From positions 1 to 64,000 of the forward strand of contig DXIE01000028.1 of the NCBI GenBank assembly GCA_019113005.1: a DNA stretch of 64,000 bases, written 5' to 3'. Shown one piece after another: positions 8,597-17,589 of the stretch (position 1 is its first letter; every line of letters begins with the position of its first letter). The translations under genes and the position numbers were made by a program. Origin of the DNA: Candidatus Butyricicoccus avistercoris. Its GTDB lineage: Bacteria; Bacillota; Clostridia; Oscillospirales; Butyricicoccaceae. The notes beneath the pieces were generated by a model. That model saw only the letters and a program-made list of their open reading frames with translations, was not told where the DNA came from and did no database searches.

Positions 8597-10909
8597 TTAA
8601 TACCCACCACTCATACCAGCTAGATAAGAACTTTGAGAGTTCATCTGGCTAATAAGAACTTCAAGTTTACTAAATTTAGAAGTATAGAAATCAATCTTAT
8701 CATTGAGCTGGTCTGTTAATTTTTCAATCATTTCATCAATATCATCAATCTCTGTTTTTAACTCATTCTTAAGCATAGATGTGGCTGAAAATTCAGAACC
8801 AGCTTTCTCAATGAGGATACCTTTAGTTGCACCAGTTGTTCCCGCATACTCATCAATAACTTCTTTGAGTTTACTAATAGCTCCACCTCCAGTAACATAA
8901 CCCTTGTCATTTTTTTCCACCGATCCTGCTAATAAATTTTGTACATTTTCTGGATCCTTTTCCAGTGCAGCTCTAAGTGCATTCTCATCAATAGAAAGTT
9001 TACCTCTATCAGATGCCTCAGTTGATGTTTTAATGCCAATTTCTTCCAATGCATAATCAGAGAACAAGAAACGTAAATCACTAGCTAAAGCCTTCAAATC
9101 ACTATCTCCAAACAGCATGCCTTCCTTGGCTTTTTTCTCATATTCTTCAATCTGTTTGTCAGTCATATCAGCCTTTTGGTCATCTGTAAGAGGTTTATAT
9201 TTATTATCTGGCTGAGTAGAATATAATTCGCCTAAATCATCAAGCATTTTATTATATTCTTCAACAAATGATTTTATATTGCTAATAATTTTATCTGTAT
9301 CAACTTTTTTGTTAAATGTTACAGCTGTTTCATTCTTACTAGAGTCAACTTTAAATTCTCCATTTACGGTTATAGCCATACCATCAACATCAAAGGTGTT
9401 TGTATCGCTAGTTAGTGTCATTTCTTTACCATTTACAGTAGCAGTAAGAGTTGCATCTTTACCCGCCACCTCTTTGGAAGGTGTTCCAAAAATATTTCCT
9501 GCCAATCCACCATTAATTTCTACTTTACCACCTGAACCACCATATGTTGATGTAAAAATAAACTGATTAGCTGTTTGTGAATATGTAGCATTTACTCCCG
9601 CATCTGAACTATTTATATCAGACAGAATAGTTGAAAGCTTAGTATCTTTAGTATATTCACCAATTTTAACGCCATTGATTTCAAAAGCATATTTATCATT
9701 TCCATTTTCATCTTGACCTGTTGGAGTAAGTCCACTAAAAATACTATTACCTAGTTGCCCAAGTGTCATATTAGTGTTTACACGGTTAGATGCACCATAT
9801 TCAAATCCCAAAAGACCATCTTTACCCATAAGTTCAGGTGAACCAGAAGTAATTGTAAATACATTACTAGTATCACCACCTGTATTTTTAACATCAAACT
9901 GTAACTTAAAGCCGCTTGTACCGTTTGAAGCAGTGTTTGAAACATCTACACGACCATAACCAAATGCTTTATCTATTTGAGATTGCAAGCTGTTTATTAT
10001 GCTGTCAGCATCTTTAGCATCATCTGGAATAGTAAGAGTTGTACTCTTATCTCCAAATGTAACGCTCAGTGTCTTACCCTTTAATAAATCTATGTTTTTT
10101 ACATTTTCATCTAAATCACCAACTTGAACAGTAGCTCCACTACTCAAATCCTGGTCAGCTTTTAAACCTAATGCTCCAAGTGTCTTGTCTGAACCAGCAG
10201 TAACTTTAAATACACCGCCACCCTTGTTATCAAATTTAATTTCACCAGAAGCTGAAACAGATATATCTACTTTGCCTTCCATACCAGCAACTTTCATTTG
10301 CTCATCAAATTGCTTTTTAATTTCATTAGCAACATCTTCCTTGCTAGAATATTTAGCATCTGCTGGGAAATTAACAGTAATAGCTCTTGAGTCATATTCA
10401 AATGTTATGGATTTACCAGCAAAATTGCTTACTGGTGTTGTACCATTTAAGTCTATTTCTCCACTAGATATAGTATCACTTATTTGAGCTCCAGCAATAC
10501 CATCAAATGTAACACTTGCATTGGTTGCCATTGTTGCTCCTGTAATTTGAATATTACTATTTGTTGTACCTGATGCAGAAATTCTGTCCGCATAAGTACC
10601 CAAAGATGTTATGATACTAGAGCCAAATACTTCTGAACCCATTAAGTTTGAATTGGAAATATATGACATGTACTTTGTTGAAAGATTAATCAACTGATTG
10701 CTAATACCTCTATAGGCTTGTTGTTGCCAACCTAAAAGTGTTTTTTGTTGTTTCTGTTTGTCAATTTTAGATTTAATACCTTGCACCATACCCTCAATCA
10801 TTGATTCTGTATCCATACCAGATGCAAGACCGCTAATTATGTTACTACTTCTGCTACCATAGATGCTAGAGCTAGAACTACTGCTCATTAAACTACTTAT
10901 TGATGCCAT
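8597..10909 (-). CDS. fliD: Flagellar filament cap protein FliD
   Basis: FliD caps the growing filament and promotes flagellin folding and insertion. The 770-residue protein has the FliD N-terminal motif SGLASGMDTESMIEGMV (residues about 26-42) inside an N-terminal helical domain. A long, Gly/Thr/Asn-rich variable middle (about 130-520) follows, with several ITGA/FNGT-like beta segments. The C-terminal helical D0/D1 domain ends in coiled-coil residues and an NSQSSYLAGMSGGY tail. It is larger than the Bacillus protein (about 500 residues) because of the expanded surface domain. It is the first gene of the fliD-fliS-fliT-like unit and is divergent from parA. Confidence 0.95.
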   Translation of the reverse strand: MASISSLMSSSSSSSIYGSRSSNIISGLASGMDTESMIEGMVQGIKSKIDKQKQQKTLLGWQQQAYRGISNQLINLSTKYMSYISNSNLMGSEVFGSSIITSLGTYADRISASGTTNSNIQITGATMATNASVTFDGIAGAQISDTISSGEIDLNGTTPVSNFAGKSITFEYDSRAITVNFPADAKYSSKEDVANEIKKQFDEQMKVAGMEGKVDISVSASGEIKFDNKGGGVFKVTAGSDKTLGALGLKADQDLSSGATVQVGDLDENVKNIDLLKGKTLSVTFGDKSTTLTIPDDAKDADSIINSLQSQIDKAFGYGRVDVSNTASNGTSGFKLQFDVKNTGGDTSNVFTITSGSPELMGKDGLLGFEYGASNRVNTNMTLGQLGNSIFSGLTPTGQDENGNDKYAFEINGVKIGEYTKDTKLSTILSDINSSDAGVNATYSQTANQFIFTSTYGGSGGKVEINGGLAGNIFGTPSKEVAGKDATLTATVNGKEMTLTSDTNTFDVDGMAITVNGEFKVDSSKNETAVTFNKKVDTDKIISNIKSFVEEYNKMLDDLGELYSTQPDNKYKPLTDDQKADMTDKQIEEYEKKAKEGMLFGDSDLKALASDLRFLFSDYALEEIGIKTSTEASDRGKLSIDENALRAALEKDPENVQNLLAGSVEKNDKGYVTGGGAISKLKEVIDEYAGTTGATKGILIEKAGSEFSATSMLKNELKTEIDDIDEMIEKLTDQLNDKIDFYTSKFSKLEVLISQMNSQSSYLAGMSGGY

Positions 10910-10984
10910 AATAATTACTCCTCTCTTTTGTGTGTATATAGATACAATTTCCTACAAATTTTGATTTTATAAAAATTTCTTCTG

Positions 10985-11012
10985 TTTTTTTATTTCGACA
11001 TATAGTATACTA
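10985..11012. promoter_or_regulatory. Divergent promoter region between fliD and parA with a palindromic -10 element
   Basis: The perfect 10-bp palindrome TAGTATACTA at 11003-11012 reads as a TATACT -10 box on both strands. The matching -35 elements are weak (TGTTTT for the plus strand, CTTATT for the minus strand at 17-nt spacing). No clear sigma-D (TAAA-N15-GCCGATAT) promoter was found for fliD here. Confidence 0.3.
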
Positions 11013-11059
11013 AAAATAATAGGTAGAATAAGAATAATTTTGATAAGGACGTGATTTTT

Positions 11060-11827
11060 GTGCCTGAAGTTATAGCTATCACAAATCAAAAGGGTGGTGT
11101 AGGTAAAACAACAACATCTGCTGCCCTTATCGCTTCACTTTATGAGCGTGGAAAAAAGGTGCTTGCTATAGATTTAGACCCACAAGGCAATTTAGGTTTT
11201 AGCCTTGGAGTTGATATTGAAAATACACATACTTTATATGAAGTTTTCAAAAAACAAATTACAATAGAACAAGCAATATGTAAAACCGAATATTGTGACC
11301 TTTTAGCATCTAATATTCTTTTATCTGGTGTTGAGCTTGAGTTTAATAAAGCTGGCAGAGAATATATGCTTAAAAGCGAATTAAACCATATTTCTAAAAA
11401 TTATGATTATATAATAATTGATACACCACCTGCACTTAATCTTTTAACTGTAAACGCATATGTAGCATCAAATAAACTTATTATACCAATGGCACCTGAA
11501 ATTTTAAGTTTACTTGGTGTAACCCAGATTAAAGAAACCATAGAAACAGTTAAACAATACTATAATCCTAATCTTGAAGTTCTTGGCATCTTACTTAATA
11601 AATTTAATGCAAGACTTAATTTAAACCGTGAAGTTTTAGAAATGTCACAGCAAATTGCTACTCAACTTAATACTAAAGTTTTTACTTCTCGTATTAGACA
11701 AAGTGTAAGTGTAGCTGAAGCTCCTGCACATGGTGAAAGTGTTATAACATATGCACCAAATAGCAAACCATCTGCTGATTTTATAAGCCTTACTGATGAA
11801 ATAGTTAATTTATGTGAAAAAAAATAA
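11060..11827 (+). CDS. ParA/Soj-family ATPase, orphan
   Basis: A ParA-type P-loop ATPase of about 255 residues. The deviant Walker A KGGVGKTT is near residues 9-16, the A' motif IDLDPQGNLG follows, and Walker B is YIIIDTPPAL. ParA ATPases bind DNA or membranes as ATP dimers and position cargo: chromosomes, flagella (FlhG) or chemoreceptor clusters (ParC). No ParB is adjacent. I prefer the GTG at 11060, since AAGGA lies 10 nt upstream and the N-terminus then starts immediately before the first beta strand, as in relatives; the GTG at 11051 has almost no spacing. It is followed after 18 nt by the ComFB-domain gene, which is probably its partner. Confidence 0.88.
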   Translation: MPEVIAITNQKGGVGKTTTSAALIASLYERGKKVLAIDLDPQGNLGFSLGVDIENTHTLYEVFKKQITIEQAICKTEYCDLLASNILLSGVELEFNKAGREYMLKSELNHISKNYDYIIIDTPPALNLLTVNAYVASNKLIIPMAPEILSLLGVTQIKETIETVKQYYNPNLEVLGILLNKFNARLNLNREVLEMSQQIATQLNTKVFTSRIRQSVSVAEAPAHGESVITYAPNSKPSADFISLTDEIVNLCEKK

Positions 11828-11845
11828 AAAGGAGGTTTTTATTTT

Positions 11846-13057
11846 ATGCCACCAAAACGCAGTAATAAAACTGCTCGAGTGTTAAATCTTATTGCCAAAT
11901 CCGACAATGAACCTTCTGATATAGAATCAAATGCACAAGACATAATAAATTCTAATAACAATATGTCAGAAGATGCCATTGCAGATTTGCTTGCAAAACA
12001 TAATGAAGAGCAAAATCAAGTTAAAGAAGCTGCTTCTGAGCCTAGTAATGACTCAAATACAGTTTTATCTGATGATGCCATTGCTGCCCTATATGCTCAA
12101 CATTCACAGGAAAAGCAAACAGAAAACACACAAACTGAGCAAACAACCACCAAAGAACAAACATCGGAAACTTCTGCCGAATTGCCACCAGCACCACAAC
12201 CCGTAGTACCTATACTGCAAAATGTGCGTGAGCAAGAATCACAGCTTGAAGAACAAATTTGTTCTGACCTTTTAAGCAGCTTAGAGCTTGAGGAGCAAAC
12301 TACTGAGCCTAATCTTGAGCATAAAGTTGAAGATAAAACTACCACTCAAGCGGACTCTAATGCTACTTTGTCTGATGATGACATCGCTGCTTTATTTGCT
12401 CAAAATAACAACGAGCCTCAAAAAGCTCCTGAGTCTACCGCTCAATCTGACTCTAATGTCACTTTATCTGATGATGCTATCGCTGCTTTATTTGCTCAAA
12501 ATAACAATGAGCCTGAGAAAGCTCCTGAGCCTGACCCTCAAGCTGACCCTAATGCCACTTTGTCTGATGATGCTATCGCCGCTTTATTTGCTCAAAACAG
12601 CAGTGAAACTCAGAAAGCTGCTGAGCCTGACTCTCAAACTGACCCTAATGCTACTTTGTCTGATGATGCTATCGCCGCTTTATTCGCTCAAAATAACAAT
12701 GATCCTGAAAAAGCTAACGATAATCCACAACCTGTGGAAAATAAAGCAGACTCTAAAAATAACAGTTATTTGGGTGCTGCTGCACATGGCAAACGCTCAG
12801 TTCGTTATGTAAATGTAATACAAGAACTAGTAGAAGAGGAAGCCGAATATTCATCACAAATGCTTGCATGTCGTTGTCCTCGTTGTTTAGCTGATATGAA
12901 AGCTTTAACACTCACAAATCTACCATCTAAATATGTTGTTATTGATGAAGAACAAAAAAATGGTATTTTAAGAATATATTCATCTAAATACACAAGACTT
13001 ATTTCAGTTCAAATGATGAAATCATGTGTTATCGTTAATGAAAATCCTCATCACTAA
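11846..13057 (+). CDS. ComFB-domain protein with six FliM/FliN-like short motifs
   Basis: This 403-residue protein has two parts. Residues 1-305 are acidic, Gln/Asn-rich and probably disordered. They hold six copies of a short helix-forming motif, near 40-52, 74-86, 175-187, 207-219, 239-251 and 271-283, with consensus LSDDAIAALFAQ. This resembles the N-terminal LSQDEIDALL peptide of FliM/FliN/FliY, where FliM binds phospho-CheY. Residues 320-395 match the late-competence ComFB family: RYVNVIQELVEEE, a C-x-C-x2-C cluster (342-347), then DMKALTLTNLPSKYVV. Some ComFB proteins bind cyclic dinucleotides. An AGGAGG SD precedes the ATG. It follows parA by 18 nt, and its stop faces csrA across a shared terminator. 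Function is inferred only. Confidence 0.75.
   Translation: MPPKRSNKTARVLNLIAKSDNEPSDIESNAQDIINSNNNMSEDAIADLLAKHNEEQNQVKEAASEPSNDSNTVLSDDAIAALYAQHSQEKQTENTQTEQTTTKEQTSETSAELPPAPQPVVPILQNVREQESQLEEQICSDLLSSLELEEQTTEPNLEHKVEDKTTTQADSNATLSDDDIAALFAQNNNEPQKAPESTAQSDSNVTLSDDAIAALFAQNNNEPEKAPEPDPQADPNATLSDDAIAALFAQNSSETQKAAEPDSQTDPNATLSDDAIAALFAQNNNDPEKANDNPQPVENKADSKNNSYLGAAAHGKRSVRYVNVIQELVEEEAEYSSQMLACRCPRCLADMKALTLTNLPSKYVVIDEEQKNGILRIYSSKYTRLISVQMMKSCVIVNENPHH
12362..12745 (+). repeat. Four tandem 96-bp coding repeats
   Basis: Units begin at 12362, 12458, 12554 and 12650, exactly 96 bp apart (32 codons), and keep the reading frame. Each encodes one LSDDAIAALFAQ motif plus an N/P/E/K-rich linker. 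The nucleotide identity is high, including synonymous positions, which points to recent duplication or gene conversion. Two more diverged copies of the motif lie upstream at about 11963 and 12065. Confidence 0.9.
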
Positions 13058-13088
13058 AAAAACAGGGGTTTATTGCCCCTGTTTTTTA
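13055..13088. terminator. Bidirectional terminator between the ComFB-domain gene and csrA
   Basis: ACAGGGG (13062-13068) pairs with CCCCTGT (13076-13082) around a 7-nt loop, flanked by A-runs on the left and T-runs on the right. It serves both convergent units. Confidence 0.88.
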
Positions 13089-13316
13089 TTTATATTCATT
13101 TTTTAGAAGTTCTAGAAGCTGCATAGGTGAACCTATATCCTCAGCTGCTGAGTGGTTTTCATTTTTAGCCTCTAAAAGCTCTTTTCTTAGTATTTGAACA
13201 TTTTTAGGTGCATCAACACTAATGCGAACACGTCCACCGCTTATCTCTTGAATAGTTATTTCAATATCATCGCCAATAACAAAGGACTGACCTGTTTTAC
13301 GTTGTAAAATAAGCAT
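13086..13316 (-). CDS. csrA: Translational regulator CsrA
   Basis: CsrA binds GGA motifs in mRNA leaders and blocks translation, in Bacillus mainly that of flagellin; FliW antagonises it. The 76-residue protein starts MLILQRKTGQSFVIGDDIEI and continues with the RVRISVDAPKNVQILRKE core, which holds the RNA-binding strands and the conserved Arg. It overlaps the last base of the fliW stop, so the two are co-translated. It is the last gene of the flgM-flgN-flgK-flgL-yviE-fliW-csrA unit. The flagellin gene that follows csrA in Bacillus is absent here. Confidence 0.96.
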   Translation of the reverse strand: MLILQRKTGQSFVIGDDIEITIQEISGGRVRISVDAPKNVQILRKELLEAKNENHSAAEDIGSPMQLLELLKNEYK

Positions 13317-13753
13317 TATTTGTCCCTCTTTTCAAGACTTGAAAGCGGAAAACGCATTTCATAATCATCTAAAATCACCTGTTTAGCCTGTCTTGTTGTG
13401 TCGTTTATAACTATTGGACAACGAAGATTTATCGTGCTATCTGAAACAGGTTTTTTTATTCGGCACATATTATAAAAACAAAGCTCTTCACTTTTTTTAA
13501 CCTGCATTTGTTCTAGTTCATCATCACTTAAAACAGGCTTATAATCAGGTATAAGCATAAATGGATTAACTAAAGTAAATGCAAGATAAGGTGTTTTTAC
13601 ACTTTGAAGACTTAAAAGGAATGAGTCTTCCTCTGAAAATTGTAAAAGAGCGAACTCTTTTTCATCTTCGAAACCAAAAACACCATCTTTAAAGTGTAAA
13701 GTTGTGTCAGGGTCTATATTAACCTCGCCGAAATGTTTTGTTAAAATTTTCAT
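13316..13753 (-). CDS. fliW: Flagellar assembly factor FliW
   Basis: FliW binds flagellin and CsrA in turn, so that CsrA represses flagellin translation only when free flagellin is in excess. The 145-residue beta-barrel-type protein carries the family's FGEVNIDPDTTLHFKDGVFG N-terminus (about residues 8-27) and a DYEMRFPLS end. It sits immediately before csrA with a 1-nt overlap, the standard arrangement in Gram-positive flagellates. Confidence 0.95.
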   Translation of the reverse strand: MKILTKHFGEVNIDPDTTLHFKDGVFGFEDEKEFALLQFSEEDSFLLSLQSVKTPYLAFTLVNPFMLIPDYKPVLSDDELEQMQVKKSEELCFYNMCRIKKPVSDSTINLRCPIVINDTTRQAKQVILDDYEMRFPLSSLEKRDK

Positions 13754-13765
13754 ATTTAACCTTTC

Positions 13766-14368
13766 TTATGCTTTAACATCTACTGGCTCATAGTTAGGGT
13801 CAGAAGATGGTGGCACATAAACTGGAGAACCGACATATTTAATAATAACATCTGGTTTTTGAGTTACAGAGAACTCTATGTCCCCTGGAGTAAACTCAAA
13901 ACTTCCTTCATTCATACGCCAATCGAAATTTAATTTATCCATTTCATAACGTATATTAAGCTCTGCATCTTCCCATGAGATATCTGGGCCAACAGATGGT
14001 AAAAACTGCATTGCAAAATCAGTATTTACCTGTTGACCTTCCATAGCAAATTTAGAGATTAACTGTTCACCAATTTTAGCTTCCAACAGCAAATCACCCC
14101 TTCTTGCGTAAGTTGCCATTGTATCATATACCTTTTGATTACCCTTTTGAGCAGCTTGTTCTATGCTACGCATTGCAGTAGGACAAACAGAATTTCTAGC
14201 CTCAAATGTATCAAGCTGCAAACGAATAGGTCTGCTTTGTATTTTTATTCCGCCTTTGTCTCTTGACACCTCTAAATCGACAGTAGACCTTTTATAATCT
14301 AGACGTGCATGATTAACCGTCATTTGAACTTCTATTGGTATAGTTGTTATTTCAATCAATCGCTCCAT
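13766..14368 (-). CDS. DUF6470 family protein (Bacillus YviE-like)
   Basis: A 200-residue protein with no known biochemical function. It is recognised by its N-terminus (MERLIEITTIPIEVQMTVNH) and by its place between flgL and fliW, the same place as Bacillus yviE. It has no signal peptide or membrane segment. The family is found in flagellar operons, so a role in export or assembly is likely but unproven. It starts 39 nt after flgL and ends 12 nt before fliW. Confidence 0.8.
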   Translation of the reverse strand: MERLIEITTIPIEVQMTVNHARLDYKRSTVDLEVSRDKGGIKIQSRPIRLQLDTFEARNSVCPTAMRSIEQAAQKGNQKVYDTMATYARRGDLLLEAKIGEQLISKFAMEGQQVNTDFAMQFLPSVGPDISWEDAELNIRYEMDKLNFDWRMNEGSFEFTPGDIEFSVTQKPDVIIKYVGSPVYVPPSSDPNYEPVDVKA

Positions 14369-14407
14369 CTATGTTCACTCCTTATATACCGTTTATAATT
14401 TATAATC

Positions 14408-15451
14408 TTAACCCATATAATCAATAAATGATTGAGAAAGCACCTGATTACCTACTCTAAGTGCTGCATTATAAGTGTATTGTGCATAAGCAAATGTAGT
14501 TAAAGCATCTGCCATATCAGTTTTATCTACACTTGTAAACTGTTCTGTAAGGTTATCACCAGTTTCAACAAGTCTGGTTTCATTAGAATCTAAAAACTGA
14601 GCTCTTGAAGTTATGGTAGCCCACTGAGTATTTACATTTGTAAAAGAATCTTTCATTTTACCAAAAAGTTGTTCAGCCTCAGCAGCCAAATCATTTGGTT
14701 GGGTTGGTAAATTACCCTCTTCGTCAGCCTGAGAATAAATTTGTCCTAACCTAGAAATTATGGAAATCATATTGTTAGGGTTACCATTATCATCTGTACC
14801 ATAACCCATAATTTTAAGACCAGAAATACTTGAGTCAAATGCAGTTGAAGGTATAACCTCTTGGTTTCCATCTAATGCAAAACCCAGACCAACATCAACA
14901 TAAGCATGTTCATCTAGCATTTTTAGAGCCTCTTGAACAGCAGGGTCTGTGCTTGCAGGATCTAAACTATTAACATCTACACCTCTAAACAACAAAGTTC
15001 CATCATCTCTAAGCTCAAAAGGTGCATTATCACCATCAGCTCCAGCAAACACATATTTATCGCCATATTTAACATTTAATGTATATACCATGCCTTCAGC
15101 TACGCCTTTTAAGGTTGTGCCAAGCTCTTTTAAAGCACCACCAGTTGGAGTATTCTGAGCCTTCATAGCTTGTTCAAGAGCTTTATTATATTGGTCACTT
15201 ATTTGCTGCATACTGCTATGAGCCTGCTCAAACTTACCAACCATAGTAGCGTTTGTTTCCTGTTGAGTTTGATTTTTAGCGTAAGCAGAGTGTAAACGAT
15301 AAGATTCTGTTGCTCTTGCTGGAGAATCTGCAAATGAGTTAAATAAACGTCCATCGCTTAGCACTAAATTCATTGCATTATATTGGCTAAGAGTAGCTCT
15401 TGCTAGACTACTTCTGTATGTACGAAGTGTACTATTTGTTGTAACTCTCAT
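14408..15451 (-). CDS. flgL: Hook-filament junction protein FlgL (HAP3)
   Basis: FlgL links the hook-associated FlgK to the flagellin filament. The 347-residue protein has flagellin-like N- and C-terminal helical domains: MRVTTNSTLRTYRSSL at the start and FAYAQYTYNAALRVGNQVL near the end, ending in SFIDYMG. The variable centre (about 150-250) has a short beta domain. It follows flgK by 27 nt. The length is close to the family's usual 300-340 residues. Confidence 0.94.
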   Translation of the reverse strand: MRVTTNSTLRTYRSSLARATLSQYNAMNLVLSDGRLFNSFADSPARATESYRLHSAYAKNQTQQETNATMVGKFEQAHSSMQQISDQYNKALEQAMKAQNTPTGGALKELGTTLKGVAEGMVYTLNVKYGDKYVFAGADGDNAPFELRDDGTLLFRGVDVNSLDPASTDPAVQEALKMLDEHAYVDVGLGFALDGNQEVIPSTAFDSSISGLKIMGYGTDDNGNPNNMISIISRLGQIYSQADEEGNLPTQPNDLAAEAEQLFGKMKDSFTNVNTQWATITSRAQFLDSNETRLVETGDNLTEQFTSVDKTDMADALTTFAYAQYTYNAALRVGNQVLSQSFIDYMG

Positions 15452-15478
15452 AAGTAAATTATTACTCCTTTCTATTTA

Positions 15479-17116
15479 TTAAACGCCCATACGATTTATA
15501 ACTTGGTCCATAAGTTCGTCAAGAGCTGTAACCATTCGGCAAGAAGCAGCAAATGCCTTTTGGTATTGCATCATGTTTACGCCTTCTTCGTTAAGGTCAA
15601 CACCAGATACCCCATCACGGCTATTGTTTAAATCATCAGCAGCGGTAGCGTATGTATCATACATTGATGAGGTGGCTTGAATATCAAGACCTAAAACACC
15701 CTGCATATTTGCATAAAAACCTTCAAATGTACCATTATATATTACACTGCCTGCCTGTCCACCTTCATAACTAATATTTTGACTAAACAGTGCTTGGAAT
15801 CTTAGAATATTATCATTTGCATCACTCGGTGCATTTTCTTGTGTAGAAGCGACAATGCTTACAGTACCATTTCTCCACTCATCAGATATAGATATATTAG
15901 CCGCTGTAATATCAGCAGTTTTATCACTTGTTTCAAATAAATTACCTGCACCAGGTATTTTATTAGGGTCTAATGCAGTACCATTTGCATCTTGAGTATT
16001 TAGTCTATTCATAGCATCAGCGAAAGTCTTTGCAAGTGCATCAAGTGAAGCCTGATAATATGGAATACCCTTATTTGCATTTTCTCCATTTACACTATAT
16101 TCACCCTGACCTGTTAGAATTTGACGCATAGACTCAAGAGCACCATAACCCATACCTTCGGTTATATCGCCATTTGGAACAGCATCAACCATTATAACAG
16201 CTCCTGTAACTGGGTCAGTTTCAGGCTTACCATCAGCTCCAAGTTTTGGTGTTTGTATTACATTACCATTTCTATCTTTCAAAGCACTAACATTAATTGA
16301 ATAATCATCATTCATTTCAATATTAGCTGAATTTATACCATCAACCAGAGTATAACTTGGCTTTCCTGTGCTTTTATCAACCATCTTAATTGTTAGCTTT
16401 TCAATTTCAACACCAGCGCCTAAGTCTTCTTTATCATATGTGATGTCAACCTTCATATATTGAGAAAGTTCATCTAAAAGCGTATTTCTCTGGTCTCTAA
16501 GCTCTAAAGCCGAATCACCATTTATGTCTGCTTTACGGATTTGTTCGTTTATATCACGAATATTTTGAATAAGTGTATCAACATTTCCTACTTCTTCTTT
16601 ATACTTTGTTTCATAATTATCCTTAACATCTTGGAGTTTTGAAGCTGCCAAGTTAAAAAGCTGACAAAGTGACTGAGCAGAGTTTTTGATAAGATTATCA
16701 AATTCAGCAGTACCAACCTTATTAGCATTGAGTTTACCAAATTTATCTAGTAAGTCTTGAAACTGTGTAGTTATACCTTTTATACCAACATCATTTATAA
16801 CACTATTAATTTGCTCCATACCAGCAAGCAGTGAATCAGCAGAACCAACACCACTCATCTCATTTCTGAAACGTATATCAAGATATGGGTCTCTAAGCTG
16901 AGAAACGCCATTCATCATAACACCAGCACCAGCATAAACTGTGCTAGATGAGCGATAAAGTCCAGAACCATTCACTACGAATGTTGACTGGTCGAGAGTT
17001 CTTCTTGTATAACCTGATGTGTTTATGTTTGAAATATTTTGTCCTGTTATATTAAGAGCCATCTGACTTGACATCATACCTGTACGGGCGATAATAAAAT
17101 CTCCGAAACTACCCAT
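15479..17116 (-). CDS. flgK: Hook-filament junction protein FlgK (HAP1)
   Basis: FlgK is the first hook-associated protein, sitting on the hook tip. The 545-residue protein carries the rod-type N-terminal motif GQNISNINTSGYTRR (about residues 27-41) and the C-terminal axial domain DLNEEGVNMMQYQKAFAA ending VINRMGV. The start ATG at 17116 has an AGGAGG SD. It lies between flgN and flgL, as in Bacillus. Confidence 0.96.
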   Translation of the reverse strand: MGSFGDFIIARTGMMSSQMALNITGQNISNINTSGYTRRTLDQSTFVVNGSGLYRSSSTVYAGAGVMMNGVSQLRDPYLDIRFRNEMSGVGSADSLLAGMEQINSVINDVGIKGITTQFQDLLDKFGKLNANKVGTAEFDNLIKNSAQSLCQLFNLAASKLQDVKDNYETKYKEEVGNVDTLIQNIRDINEQIRKADINGDSALELRDQRNTLLDELSQYMKVDITYDKEDLGAGVEIEKLTIKMVDKSTGKPSYTLVDGINSANIEMNDDYSINVSALKDRNGNVIQTPKLGADGKPETDPVTGAVIMVDAVPNGDITEGMGYGALESMRQILTGQGEYSVNGENANKGIPYYQASLDALAKTFADAMNRLNTQDANGTALDPNKIPGAGNLFETSDKTADITAANISISDEWRNGTVSIVASTQENAPSDANDNILRFQALFSQNISYEGGQAGSVIYNGTFEGFYANMQGVLGLDIQATSSMYDTYATAADDLNNSRDGVSGVDLNEEGVNMMQYQKAFAASCRMVTALDELMDQVINRMGV

Positions 17117-17133
17117 ATTTGCTTTTCCTCCTA

Positions 17134-17589
17134 TTAAGCGTGAAAATCTGTGTGTATACCAGCGTTACTTGTCTGTATCTGTGAAGGGTCGACACCCATT
17201 TTTTTCATTGTCTGCTCTACTCGTCTTAAATTACACTCTAAAATTGAGCGTGCAGCATCTGATGTGCTTTTTACAATTTTGTATTGTGCTGAAAGCTTAT
17301 CTGCTGCATTTCTTATTTTTATCTGCATATCTGCATCTTTAACTTTCAGCGGCAACTCAGACAATTTTACTTGTTTAAGACCTAATTCATCTTGAATTTT
17401 GAGTCTTTTTTGTTCCATATTTCTTAAAGTCAAAGAAAGAACCTGCTCATGCTTCATGCAATCAGCAAGTTTTCCTAAATCATCTTCACGCACTGCGACA
17501 ATAATTTGACGTTTCATATCAGCTATTTTAGCTAGAACATCTGTAAGCTCATCTATTAGCTTTATCATGCTTTCAAACTTATCATTCAT
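17134..17589 (-). CDS. flgN: Flagellar export chaperone FlgN
   Basis: FlgN escorts FlgK and FlgL to the export apparatus. The 151-residue, highly helical protein begins MNDKFESMIKLIDELTDVLAK and has the FlgN-type amphipathic N-terminal helix pair; the C-terminal half is a charged coiled coil. The call is supported by position, directly between flgM (adjacent, with no intergenic base between the frames) and flgK, as in Bacillus (yvyG). There is no catalytic motif. Confidence 0.85.
   Translation of the reverse strand: MNDKFESMIKLIDELTDVLAKIADMKRQIIVAVREDDLGKLADCMKHEQVLSLTLRNMEQKRLKIQDELGLKQVKLSELPLKVKDADMQIKIRNAADKLSAQYKIVKSTSDAARSILECNLRRVEQTMKKMGVDPSQIQTSNAGIHTDFHA

Noticed and set aside
12362..12745. 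CRISPR array
   Set aside because: The repeats are 96 bp with no unique spacers, in frame within a gene, and no cas genes are present.
12288..12812. A 174-codon open frame in the +2 phase of the ComFB-motif gene
   Set aside because: It stays open only because the 96-bp repeat lacks stop codons in that phase; the product is a Leu/Met-rich repeat with no SD and no domain.
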